This document shows, piece by piece, positions 35,910 to 44,411 of a stretch of DNA of 64,000 bases (its first letter is position 1; every line of letters starts with the position of its first letter). The stretch is from Sphingobacterium olei (lineage in GTDB: Bacteria; Bacteroidota; Bacteroidia; Sphingobacteriales; Sphingobacteriaceae): assembly GCF_005048855.1 (NCBI RefSeq), contig NZ_SUME01000004.1, positions 496,001-560,000 of the forward strand, in the 5' to 3' direction. A program made the translations under genes and the position numbers. Below the pieces are notes generated by a model that had not been told where the DNA came from, did not search any database, and worked only from the letters and a program-made list of their open reading frames with translations.

Positions 35910-36887
35910 ATGTTTGGAAATACATTATATGCCGAAAAGATTCAGCGTGCGCTTGAGCAATCGAACTTTCCGTCAACGCCTGCTAATTTATATGATCCTG
36001 TTCGTTACATGCTTGCTCTTTCCGGGAAACGTATCCGTCCTTTACTTGTCTTGCTAGGCGCAGATTTATTTAATATCGAAAATATAGCGGATGCGATACC
36101 GGCAAGTTTAGCCATTGAATACTTCCATAATTTCTCCTTGGTACACGATGACATCATGGACAACGCACCTCTGCGGAGGGGAAAGGGAGCTGTGCATAAA
36201 AAGTGGAACGAAAACATTGCTATATTGTCTGGTGATGCCTTATTGGTAAAAGCTTATGAGCAGTTGGCTTTAGTGAAAGTCGAATATGTACCGGAGTTGC
36301 TGCGTATCTTTAACAAGTTGGCGATCGAGGTGTGCGAGGGGCAGCAGTATGACATGGATTTTGAAGCGATTGATTCAGTAACTCAGCAGCAGTATATCGA
36401 AATGATTCGTCTTAAAACATCTGTTCTGTTGGGTGGTGCATTGGAAATGGGTGCAACAGTAGCAAATGCCACTCTTGTCGATCGAGCACATATCTATAAT
36501 TTTGGCGTCAATTTAGGGATTGCTTTTCAGCTGCAAGACGACATTTTGGATGTCTACGGCGACCCATCTACTTTTGGCAAGCAAATCGCGGGCGATATCA
36601 TTGCCAATAAAAAGACTATATTGCATATTCTGTTGAAATCGAAACTGGAGAATGATGATGTTCAGGAATTTGAGGTTTTGTTAACAAATAGGGATATGGC
36701 ATCTGATGAAAAAATAACCCGGATGAAAAATTTGTACCAAAGCTATCATGTCTTACAGGAGGCGAGTGGTTTGAAGGAAAAATACACTCATTCGGCTTAT
36801 GAAAGTTTGCAGAAAGTGAACGTTAGTGAACCTCAAAAGAAAGAACTTTATAGCCTAGCCGATAATTTAATGCGACGTACGCAATAA
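35910..36887 (+). CDS. Polyprenyl diphosphate synthase (trans-isoprenyl)
   Basis: A 325-residue all-alpha isoprenyl synthase that extends allylic diphosphates with isopentenyl diphosphate. The first Asp-rich motif is in LVHDDIMDNAPLRRG and the second in FQLQDDILDVYGDP. GKRIRPLLVLLGADL is the family N-terminal helix. Small residues before the first motif (FHNFS) do not settle chain length. It could supply the menaquinone side chain (octaprenyl type) or shorter chains. It is divergent from the GT4 gene and is followed by the nitrilase-fold gene after 79 bases. Confidence 0.92.
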   Translation: MFGNTLYAEKIQRALEQSNFPSTPANLYDPVRYMLALSGKRIRPLLVLLGADLFNIENIADAIPASLAIEYFHNFSLVHDDIMDNAPLRRGKGAVHKKWNENIAILSGDALLVKAYEQLALVKVEYVPELLRIFNKLAIEVCEGQQYDMDFEAIDSVTQQQYIEMIRLKTSVLLGGALEMGATVANATLVDRAHIYNFGVNLGIAFQLQDDILDVYGDPSTFGKQIAGDIIANKKTILHILLKSKLENDDVQEFEVLLTNRDMASDEKITRMKNLYQSYHVLQEASGLKEKYTHSAYESLQKVNVSEPQKKELYSLADNLMRRTQ

Positions 36888-36966
36888 TCTCGTTGGGATA
36901 ATAGGATTTCATTTTAATTTTATTAAATTGTAACAATAAATCATTGAAAAAACTGTTTTCATATTA

Positions 36967-37743
36967 ATGGAACCTATAAAAATAACGATATTCCAAGCTT
37001 ACCTGTTTTGGGAAAACGTAGAAAAAAACCTTCAAAATCTAGCTTTGCGACTATCGTCACTAAGAGAGAAGACCGATCTTATTCTTTTGCCTGAGATGTT
37101 TAATACGGGTTTTACCATGAACGTCGAAAAATGTGCAGAAAAGATGGACGGCCCTTCTATGCATTGGCTTTACGAGATGTCTAAGAAATTCGATTGTGTA
37201 GTAGCGGGGTCTCTTATTATTGAAGAAGAAGATAAATATTACAATCGTTTTGTATGGATGTCGCCCGACGGCAGTTTCGTCCATTATGACAAGCGACATT
37301 TGTTCGGGATGGCTAAAGAAGATGAGATCTTCACGAAGGGCAAATCCCGTATTGTACTCCAGCTCAAAGGCTGGAAAATCTGTCCGATGATTTGTTACGA
37401 TTTACGTTTTCCAGTTTGGTCACGTAATCAGGTAGATGGATATGATCTTTTAGTGTATACGGCGAGTTGGCCAGATAAGCGTTCGGCACATTGGCGTACA
37501 TTGATTCCGGCTAGGGCAATAGAAAATCAGGCTTTTGTGATCGGTGTGAATCGGGTGGGGTATGACGGGAATGAAGTTTATTATTCAGGTGGCTCCATGT
37601 GTATTTCGCCGTTCGGAGATGTCGTGTATTATAAACCTGAGGATGAAGATCTGTATACATTCACGCTCAATCCGAAAGACTTAGGAAATGCGCGGAATCA
37701 GTTTCCGTTTTTGAAAGACGGCGACAACTTTTCCATCTTATAA
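36967..37743 (+). CDS. Nitrilase-fold amidohydrolase (omega-amidase/YafV type)
   Basis: A 258-residue carbon-nitrogen hydrolase. The catalytic triad is visible: Glu in LLPEMFNTGF, Lys in YDKRHLFGM and Cys in MICYDLRFP. The stretches YTASWPDKRSAHWRTL and PARAIENQAFVIGVNR resemble omega-amidase/YafV (2-oxoglutaramate or 2-oxosuccinamate hydrolase), a metabolite-repair activity. There is no signal peptide, so it is cytosolic. It converges on a short gene for a proline-rich membrane protein. Confidence 0.92.
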   Translation: MEPIKITIFQAYLFWENVEKNLQNLALRLSSLREKTDLILLPEMFNTGFTMNVEKCAEKMDGPSMHWLYEMSKKFDCVVAGSLIIEEEDKYYNRFVWMSPDGSFVHYDKRHLFGMAKEDEIFTKGKSRIVLQLKGWKICPMICYDLRFPVWSRNQVDGYDLLVYTASWPDKRSAHWRTLIPARAIENQAFVIGVNRVGYDGNEVYYSGGSMCISPFGDVVYYKPEDEDLYTFTLNPKDLGNARNQFPFLKDGDNFSIL

Positions 37744-37769
37744 ATAGAATATTAAATCTTATTTATGAG
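37737..37769. terminator. A/T-rich hairpin between converging genes
   Basis: A 10-bp stem with one G-T wobble (37737-37746 with 37760-37769). It includes the stop codons of both neighbouring genes. Weak GC content, so only a candidate. Confidence 0.4.
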
Positions 37770-38097
37770 GACGATCCAAAATGACTGTGTGAATTACAGC
37801 CTGTCTGAGATCAAAAGCTGGTTCTTCTTGTTCTTCCAATGTTTCTACGGCTAGCGTTTGAGGTATAATTTTTTTTCCCGCTTTATATTTGTGCATACGC
37901 GATACTTCTGTGGGGACTGACACCATTGGTGTAACGGGAGGCGGAGGCGTTGGTATCGATTGTGTACCAGTCGGAACAGGAGGTGCCGGAGTTCTGACAT
38001 CACGCCTCGCCGTCTTTTCCATCTCTTTTTTATAATTATTGTAAATATTATAAATAAGAGCACCCACTAATACCAAAACGATTAATATATTTTCCAT
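37759..38097 (-). CDS. Small single-pass membrane protein with Pro-rich linker, unknown
   Basis: A 112-residue protein. One N-terminal transmembrane helix (ILIVLVLVGALIYNIYNNY) is followed by a basic patch, a proline/threonine-rich linker (TPAPPVPTG, IPTPPPPVTP) and a short C-terminal segment ending in FDLRQAVIHTVILDRPHK that looks like a helix and could be a docking peptide. I do not recognise a named family. It is monocistronic, and a MarR-type gene is divergent upstream. The N-out or N-in orientation is not certain; the basic residues after the helix favour N-out, C-in. Confidence 0.75.
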   Translation of the reverse strand: MENILIVLVLVGALIYNIYNNYKKEMEKTARRDVRTPAPPVPTGTQSIPTPPPPVTPMVSVPTEVSRMHKYKAGKKIIPQTLAVETLEEQEEPAFDLRQAVIHTVILDRPHK

Positions 38098-38211
38098 TGA
38101 ACTAAAGTTAAGAACTTTAATTAGAAAATAGGGGTATAGGTGAAATAAAATTTGGAAATAATCCTAATAATGACTTAATTGCATAAGCAACCTAAAACTT
38201 ATTTATTAATC

Positions 38212-38652
38212 ATGACTAGTAATAACCTTTTTGCGGAGGAGTTTTTCTCATTTTTGACCGGAAAAGCTTCGACTGCAATGTCTAGAAGACTGCAGCGAAA
38301 TTTAAAAGAAAGCTGTCTAACTATTACCTCTGAGCAATGGAGCCTCCTTTATTATTTGTGGAATGAAGAAGGGCTAACACAACAAGAATTGGCCAATCTC
38401 ACCTTTCGTGATAAACCCAGTATTTCACGATTAATTAACAACCTCGAAAAGTTGAAACTGGTTATCCGCGTCAATGACAAAGGAGATCGTAGAACCAATC
38501 TTATTTACCTGACAAAGGAGGGGAGGAAAATTAAAATGGATTGTATGGCGCAGGCATCACGTACTATCGCCGAAGCACTAGATAACGTTGACAGGGATAA
38601 ACTAAAAGATGCGCAACATATTCTTGAAACGGTATACCAAAATTTAAAGTAA
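38212..38652 (+). CDS. MarR family transcriptional regulator
   Basis: A 146-residue winged-helix regulator. The DNA-binding core is SEQWSLLYYLWNEEGLTQQE then LANLTFRDKPSISRLINNLE (recognition helix), followed by the wing with VNDKGDRRTNLIYLT. ATG 38212 is preferred over TTG 38179. It is divergent from the small Pro-rich membrane protein gene and convergent with the GltB-like gene; the first may be a target, but no clear operator palindrome was found in the intervening 114 bases. The ligand is unknown. Confidence 0.9.
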   Translation: MTSNNLFAEEFFSFLTGKASTAMSRRLQRNLKESCLTITSEQWSLLYYLWNEEGLTQQELANLTFRDKPSISRLINNLEKLKLVIRVNDKGDRRTNLIYLTKEGRKIKMDCMAQASRTIAEALDNVDRDKLKDAQHILETVYQNLK

Positions 38653-38700
38653 AGAATCGTGTGTCTCGATACTGATCGAGACACACGATTCTTTACTTTA
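38645..38700. terminator. Long perfect bidirectional terminator
   Basis: A 26-bp perfect stem (38645-38670 with 38675-38700) with a 4-base loop (ACTG). It contains the stop codon of the MarR gene and that of the GltB-like gene. Confidence 0.85.
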
Positions 38701-40254
38701 GTCTAAGAATTCTTCTTTTGCAAAGCTGTTTTCCTTTTTAATTAGCCGGCCTGTTTCTTTAAAATAGATGTCTTGAAAGCTTAATGTCTGGATACTATCC
38801 ACTTTTCTGAAAAATTTGTCAGCGGTGACGTCATCTAATGTTCGGAATCCGCAGGCTTCCATAATTTCTACCGTTGCACGTAACGTATTCCGATGAAACT
38901 GGGCTACACGTACGTACTTATCTTCTACATCAAGTCCTTTGTAGAGGTGGGGTTGTTGCGTAGCTACTCCAACTGGACAGACGTCTTCGTTACATTTCAA
39001 GGCCTGGATACATCCTAGGGCAAACATCATTCCCCTTGCGCTATAGCAGGCGTCTGCGCCTAAGGCAATCACTTTTAATAAATCGAATCCAGTAACAATA
39101 CGGCTAGAAGCTATAATCTTGATGTGTTTCTTGAGCCCGTATTTAATGAGCGTAGTGGTCACAAATGTTAACGCATCGTAGAGTGGCATGCCTAAGTTGT
39201 CGGTAAACTCCAGAGGAGCAGCTCCGGTACCTCCCTCTGATCCATCTATCGAAATGAAATCTGGAAATATTTGAGTGGTTTGCATGGCTCTACATATTTC
39301 CATAAACTCCGGTTTATCACCAATACAAATTTTAAACCCTACCGGTTTGCCATTCGAGAGGTCGCGCAGTTGCTGGATAAATTCCATCATTTCTATGGGA
39401 TTGCGGAATGCACTGTGTGCAGGTGGCGACATGACGTCTGTACCCGGGACCACGTGACGTATAGCCGCCACTTCGGGTGTGTTTTTTGCTGCGGGTAAGA
39501 TACCACCATGACCTGGTTTAGCTCCCTGGGAGATCTTGAGCTCAATCATTTTTACGTATGGACGATTGGCTTTTTCGGTGAATAAATCGGGGTCAAAGTA
39601 CCCCATTTCATTCCGACATCCAAAATAGCCTGTTCCGATTTGCCAGATTAAATCGCCTCCGCTGATGTGGTAATTGCTTATTCCCCCCTCGCCCGTGTTA
39701 TGTGCAAAGTTTTGTAATGCGGCACCTTTGTTTAAAGCAGTGATTGCTGTTTTACTCAATGCTCCATAGCTCATGGCTGAAATATTAAATACACTCAGAC
39801 TGTAAGGCTGGCTACATGATGCGTTACCCACAGTAGTGCGTAAATCGTGATTTTCAATATGGCATGGGAAAATGGAATGCGCGACCCATTCATTTCCGAC
39901 TGCCTGTGGATCTGTCTGCATACCAAATGCAACTGTTTCACGCTCATTCTTCGATCGCTGGTACACGATTGAGCGTTGTCTGCGATTGAATGGTCTGCCA
40001 TCGGTATCTGATTCCCAAAAGTACTGTCTTAGTTCTGGTCGAATGGATTCAAAAAAATACCTGAAATAACCAACCAGAGGAAAGTTTCTAAGGATCGCAT
40101 GGTTTGTTTGGAAGCTATTGTAAAAAGCAATTATCATCAACGGAAAAGGAATGATAAGCAACCAAAACCATTGCGGAGTAAATATAATTCCAAAAGAAAC
40201 GATAATAAGATTGGTTAAGACAATCGTGATAAGAATTAATTTTCTAACTGCCAT
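38698..40254 (-). CDS. FMN-binding glutamate-synthase-like protein
   Basis: A 518-residue protein with two N-terminal transmembrane helices (about residues 5-50). The rest is the FMN-binding (beta/alpha)8 domain of glutamate synthase large subunits: ISAMSYGALSKTAI, NTGEGGIS, IELKISQGAKPGHGG, DGSEGGTGAAP and a cysteine region NEDVCPVGVATQ that fits the 3Fe-4S-binding area in part. It lacks the amidotransferase and GXGXG domains of GltB, so it is one of the stand-alone GltB2-like oxidoreductases. The physiological reaction is not established. It is preceded by 136 bases of apparent promoter region. Confidence 0.88.
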   Translation of the reverse strand: MAVRKLILITIVLTNLIIVSFGIIFTPQWFWLLIIPFPLMIIAFYNSFQTNHAILRNFPLVGYFRYFFESIRPELRQYFWESDTDGRPFNRRQRSIVYQRSKNERETVAFGMQTDPQAVGNEWVAHSIFPCHIENHDLRTTVGNASCSQPYSLSVFNISAMSYGALSKTAITALNKGAALQNFAHNTGEGGISNYHISGGDLIWQIGTGYFGCRNEMGYFDPDLFTEKANRPYVKMIELKISQGAKPGHGGILPAAKNTPEVAAIRHVVPGTDVMSPPAHSAFRNPIEMMEFIQQLRDLSNGKPVGFKICIGDKPEFMEICRAMQTTQIFPDFISIDGSEGGTGAAPLEFTDNLGMPLYDALTFVTTTLIKYGLKKHIKIIASSRIVTGFDLLKVIALGADACYSARGMMFALGCIQALKCNEDVCPVGVATQQPHLYKGLDVEDKYVRVAQFHRNTLRATVEIMEACGFRTLDDVTADKFFRKVDSIQTLSFQDIYFKETGRLIKKENSFAKEEFLD

Positions 40255-40390
40255 AGTTTGTGATCAAGTTATATGTGATTCAAACGTCTACTTCTAATGT
40301 TTGTTTTATTCTTCGACAAAATTAACAAGTAATTTGTGCTTTAATACGTCCGTCTTAATTTTTATCTTTTTTGTATATAAAACTCGCTTT

Positions 40391-41152
40391 CTATCTTGTT
40401 TTTATAATTAAATCGGTCAAATTTTGATAGATTTGAGTAAGGGACTCATCTTGGTTTAATAATTTTAAATGACTATGTATTGTTTGTACGTCATTTCTTA
40501 TCGCTGGACCTGTTTGTACTTTTTTTGGTTCGTGATGTTGCACCTTATTGGCTGTTTCAAGTATGATAGGCCGTAGCAATTCAACATCTAAATGATGCTG
40601 CCTTAATAGGTCAAAGGCAACCTGATATAGGGCATTGGAAAAGTTATTAACGAAGACTGCTGCGATATGTAAGGTTATCCTTTGGTGGCTATTGCATAGG
40701 AATGATTTGTATGAAATTTGTTGTGCTATTGCTAATAGTGTTTGTTCGACCTCAGACGTATTTCCTTCAATGGCAAATGGAATGACAGATAAATCTGTTT
40801 CTACATTTTTGGAAAGACTTTGTGGGGGATAGATGACTCCACTTTTTTCAAAACGATTTAATACCGTTAACGGGGTAGCCCCTGATGTATGAACAACGAT
40901 ACCCTTTAGTTGGTGGGGAAGTTGATCTATGACTGTCTTGATCGCCTGATCGGATACCGCGATAATATACAGTTCGGCGCTGTCGCTGATTTGAGAAAGA
41001 TCATGGACGCTTTCGGCCGAAACGACTTCAGCCAATGCAGATGCATTGGCTGAAGTTTTGCTGTACACCTGTGTAATACGGTGTCCTTGCGTTTGGAATG
41101 CTTTAGCGTAATGTGTCGCTATATTTCCGGTTCCGAGTATGACGATGTCCAT
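40391..41152 (-). CDS. Rossmann-fold DUF2520 protein
   Basis: A 253-residue protein with an N-terminal NAD(P)-binding domain (MDIVILGTGNIATHYAKAFQ, YIIAVSDQAIKTVI, VVHTSGATPL) and a C-terminal helical DUF2520 domain (AAVFVNNFSNALYQVAFDLL, GPAIRNDVQTI). It is related to ProC/F420-dependent reductases; the reaction is unknown. It overlaps the CcmF/CcsA-like gene by one base and is translated last in the cytochrome c maturation cluster. A perfect 15-bp inverted repeat with a 2-base centre is embedded at 41025-41056. Confidence 0.88.
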   Translation of the reverse strand: MDIVILGTGNIATHYAKAFQTQGHRITQVYSKTSANASALAEVVSAESVHDLSQISDSAELYIIAVSDQAIKTVIDQLPHQLKGIVVHTSGATPLTVLNRFEKSGVIYPPQSLSKNVETDLSVIPFAIEGNTSEVEQTLLAIAQQISYKSFLCNSHQRITLHIAAVFVNNFSNALYQVAFDLLRQHHLDVELLRPIILETANKVQHHEPKKVQTGPAIRNDVQTIHSHLKLLNQDESLTQIYQNLTDLIIKTR

Positions 41153-43656
41153 TACGATTCAATTTTATCTTCTGATTTTCTATCCTTTACACGTTTGTAT
41201 ATAGCCATGATAAAACCAATCGTCATGATGATGGTACCACACCAAAAGAAATTTATATATGGAAACTTAATTGCTTTAAATACGATCCATTTCTTCTCAG
41301 GTAATGGTTTTTGATACACCATGATTTCCAGCTTGTCCTGATCAGGACGGATATTCGTAAAGCGGAATCGAAGTCCTTGTTCTTCGACATCTTTATTAAA
41401 ATCGTATGCATTTCCCTCTTTCAATAAAAACACGGGTTCAACATGATATTCTTTCTGATCCCCAGAAATTACCTTGATTTTTAAACCTACTAATATGTCT
41501 TTCGGATCCAATGGTATGTTCTGTAATTTAGCGTCTTTATTTATACCATCGATAATAAATACTCCATTGCGGTAGCGTAAGGTATCTCCGATACTTACCT
41601 GATAGGTTGCCGGCTCATCGTAATCTTCGAATCCCGTTTTTTCGCTGTCCTGCATATTCGAGGTAGGTAATTGAGAATCTGCTGACGCTGCGGTGATCAA
41701 GGTATAAATATCATGGGTTACGTAGTGCTTGGTTGCAGGTGTGCCGATCAAACCTCCCATATCCGGGTTGTTTTGTGCAAAAGGACTTAGGATGAATGAT
41801 TCTAACACCTTGCCGCTTTCTTCGTCAATTTTTTCATATTTGATATGATAATACACGTTGGGAGCAGCAACGCTATCGCCTACATAGGTAATTTTATAGT
41901 CCCCCATCTGTACGGGCTCACCTTCGGTTAAAAATAAATTTTCGCCGGGGTCGGTAAATTTATCTCCGTCTTTGCCAAAATTTTGAACGCCGATGTAACG
42001 GCTTTCGTTGACGGAGATTACTTCGTTGGTGGCGGCGGCAACTAATGCGCCTAACACCAATAAGGCAAATCCAATATGTGAAACCGCCGAACCTGCTAAC
42101 CTCCATTTTCCTTTTAATGCATCACCCAGTACACGGATATTTGCCAAAATACAGAAAATAGACGTGAAGGTAATTAATACGTACATTACATTGGTATATA
42201 CCTTGGTCAGATACACTACCACGGCGGCCAAAATAAGGGATACAATAAATGAAGCAATAAGCGCAGGCCAAAATTTCTTAGGATCTGATCGTTTATATTT
42301 TAAGAACTGTGTAGATGCAGTGAGCAATAAGACAACAACAGCAAAAGCACCCTGCCATTTGTTATAATGTATAATCGGATCAACCGGAGGGGCTACTTTG
42401 GTGCCAAATAGCGTATTAAACACCGGTATCGAAGTGGTTGCGATCATCTGTACACAAGCAACCGTTAAAACAAGTGCCCCAATAAACAACCAGAATTCTC
42501 TCGAATAAATATCTTCTTCTTTTTGTGTACTTGGGAGTTCCTTTCTTCTCCAGACTAATAATCCGATAGTGATCACCAAAAAGGTGAAATTGAAGAAAAT
42601 TAACTGCCCCGACATTCCTAAGCTTGTAAAGGAGTGTACGGAGGTTTCGCCTAATATACCGCTACGTGTTAGATACGACGCATAGATAACCAACACGAAG
42701 CTTACTAAGGCAAGTAAAGTTGCGGTGAAGTAGGCATGTCCGGAATGTTTGTAAGCAAGCATAACATGGACAGCGGCGATTAAGGTAAGCCACGGGATAA
42801 TCGACACGTTTTCCACTGGATCCCAAGCCCAAAATCCTCCAAAGTTAAGCGCTTCATAAGCCCAGAATGACCCCATAATAATACCTGTTCCTAAGATCAT
42901 CACGGCGAACAAAGCCCATGGCATGCTTGCATTAATCCAATCCTTATACCTTCTTTGCCATAATCCGGCAGCTGCGTAAGCAAAGGGTACAATCATGGAA
43001 GCAAATCCAAGGAATAGGGTAGGTGGGTGGATGACCATCCAATAATTTTGTAACAATGCATTCAGACCCCTACCATCTGCTATCATTGATAGGTAATTAG
43101 GATTACTAAAGATCGGGGCCTGCACCGCGTCTCGTAGTAGGATGAACGGTGAGCTACCTATGCGGGATCCAAACACTTCCACGCCAATTAGCATACAGGC
43201 CAAGAACGTCTGGCAGAGCATTACGAAAGTCATCACCGGGGCTTCCCAACTTCGGGACTTGAAAACAAGAATACTGCCCAATACGACTTGCCAAAACATC
43301 CACAACCAAAAACTGCCTTCTTGTCCTTCCCAGAATGAAGAAATGATGTAATGTGTCGGGAGCGATCGCGAAGAATGTGCCCACGCGTAATGGTATTCAA
43401 ATAAGTGATTATAGATGATATAGAATAAGGTTGAGCCTATGACAAGAATAGAAAGGGCATTCAACCAAAAACCAATTCGGCCGAGGGTTTTCCATGACTT
43501 ATCTGCGGTGGACTCACCAGCTTGGTTTTTCGCTGCGTTGTGGGCCGCAAAAAAATAGCTTATCAGGGATAATAAAGATGCACCGAAAGAAAGGATAACA
43601 AAAAATTGTCCTATTTTTCCAGGAAGTAGGTTTTCACCAACGTAATTAACGTCCAT
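41152..43656 (-). CDS. ccsA: Cytochrome c biogenesis haem lyase, CcmF/CcsA-like
   Basis: An 834-residue polytopic inner-membrane protein of the CcmF/CycK/CcsA superfamily. It carries the tryptophan-rich haem-handling motif NFGGFWAWDPVEN and histidine-bearing flanking helices (WMVIHPPTLFLGF; AWAHSSRSLPTHY). The second half has a periplasmic domain and a last helix near the C-terminus. It presents haem for ligation to CxxCH apocytochromes. The gene sits directly downstream of ccmE (gap 63 bases). In most Bacteroidota this subunit is named CcsA or CcmF; the symbol is a family-level choice. Confidence 0.9.
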   Translation of the reverse strand: MDVNYVGENLLPGKIGQFFVILSFGASLLSLISYFFAAHNAAKNQAGESTADKSWKTLGRIGFWLNALSILVIGSTLFYIIYNHLFEYHYAWAHSSRSLPTHYIISSFWEGQEGSFWLWMFWQVVLGSILVFKSRSWEAPVMTFVMLCQTFLACMLIGVEVFGSRIGSSPFILLRDAVQAPIFSNPNYLSMIADGRGLNALLQNYWMVIHPPTLFLGFASMIVPFAYAAAGLWQRRYKDWINASMPWALFAVMILGTGIIMGSFWAYEALNFGGFWAWDPVENVSIIPWLTLIAAVHVMLAYKHSGHAYFTATLLALVSFVLVIYASYLTRSGILGETSVHSFTSLGMSGQLIFFNFTFLVITIGLLVWRRKELPSTQKEEDIYSREFWLFIGALVLTVACVQMIATTSIPVFNTLFGTKVAPPVDPIIHYNKWQGAFAVVVLLLTASTQFLKYKRSDPKKFWPALIASFIVSLILAAVVVYLTKVYTNVMYVLITFTSIFCILANIRVLGDALKGKWRLAGSAVSHIGFALLVLGALVAAATNEVISVNESRYIGVQNFGKDGDKFTDPGENLFLTEGEPVQMGDYKITYVGDSVAAPNVYYHIKYEKIDEESGKVLESFILSPFAQNNPDMGGLIGTPATKHYVTHDIYTLITAASADSQLPTSNMQDSEKTGFEDYDEPATYQVSIGDTLRYRNGVFIIDGINKDAKLQNIPLDPKDILVGLKIKVISGDQKEYHVEPVFLLKEGNAYDFNKDVEEQGLRFRFTNIRPDQDKLEIMVYQKPLPEKKWIVFKAIKFPYINFFWCGTIIMTIGFIMAIYKRVKDRKSEDKIES

Positions 43657-43664
43657 TTTTTAAA

Positions 43665-43685
43665 TCAAAAGTCAAAAATCAAAAG
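43665..43685. repeat. Short TCAAAA-type direct repeat
   Basis: Three near-identical units (TCAAAAG, TCAAAAA, TCAAAAG) lie between ccmE and the CcmF/CcsA-like gene. Similar A-rich runs are common between Bacteroidota genes. No function is proposed. Confidence 0.4.
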
Positions 43686-43719
43686 AGAGAAGCCGAAAGT
43701 TAAAAATATTCAAAAGACT

Positions 43720-44130
43720 TTACTTTGCTAGGTAAGCCGTGGTTGCTTCGATTACTTCTACCTCGTCTTGATTGTATTTAGAAGGACATTTCATTAATAT
43801 TTTACTTGCATGAAATACATTACCTTCCATTTTTCCCGTAAGTACAATCTGTTCAGAGCGTTCAATGTCCTGCGGTTTCGAACCATTAAAGACCACGCGA
43901 CATTCTGTGCTATCATTGTCATACATGTAAAAAGAAAAAAGGTTTGCATCTTTTACGGGATCGTAAATTAAATCCTTTTCTTTATTTAATACGCCGACAA
44001 CATACAACTCCGTCTTTTTTTCTTTCGCCTCTGTAAAGGTAGAGTATGTACTTGAATCGGTGTAAATCACCAAAATCATCGCAATAGCCACCGCTATGAT
44101 CACAATCAGAATGATTGAACTTTTCTTCAT
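43720..44130 (-). CDS. ccmE: Cytochrome c maturation haem chaperone CcmE, CxxxY type
   Basis: A 136-residue protein with an N-terminal membrane anchor (IILIVIIAVAIAMILVIY) and an OB-fold domain. The haem-attachment site reads CPSKY (Cys115 to Tyr119) instead of the HxxxY of gammaproteobacterial CcmE. The Cys variant is known from deltaproteobacterial and archaeal CcmE proteins and implies covalent haem attachment through cysteine. It is upstream of the CcmF/CcsA-like gene. The rest of the Ccm machinery (ABC genes) is not within the window. Confidence 0.9.
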   Translation of the reverse strand: MKKSSIILIVIIAVAIAMILVIYTDSSTYSTFTEAKEKKTELYVVGVLNKEKDLIYDPVKDANLFSFYMYDNDSTECRVVFNGSKPQDIERSEQIVLTGKMEGNVFHASKILMKCPSKYNQDEVEVIEATTAYLAK

Positions 44131-44411
44131 AATGTATATTCACTAAACCAGTTACAAAATTACGAAAAGGGAATGGAAAGAAGGAATTAAACAAATTACG
44201 TTATCTATTTAGAAATGTTCTAAACTGAACAGGGTTTTGGTTAACCTTTTGTTTAGTAGTGTTTTGTAAAGGGCAGTGATGATATGGGGTCGTTGAATTC
44301 AATTGTGCATCATCAATATTACAGAGTAAAGGAGGGTTTTTTATTGTTTTTTAAAGAAGGTTTATTTTATCACAACCATATTTTAAACCTTTAACGGTTA
44401 AGCGCTGAGCA

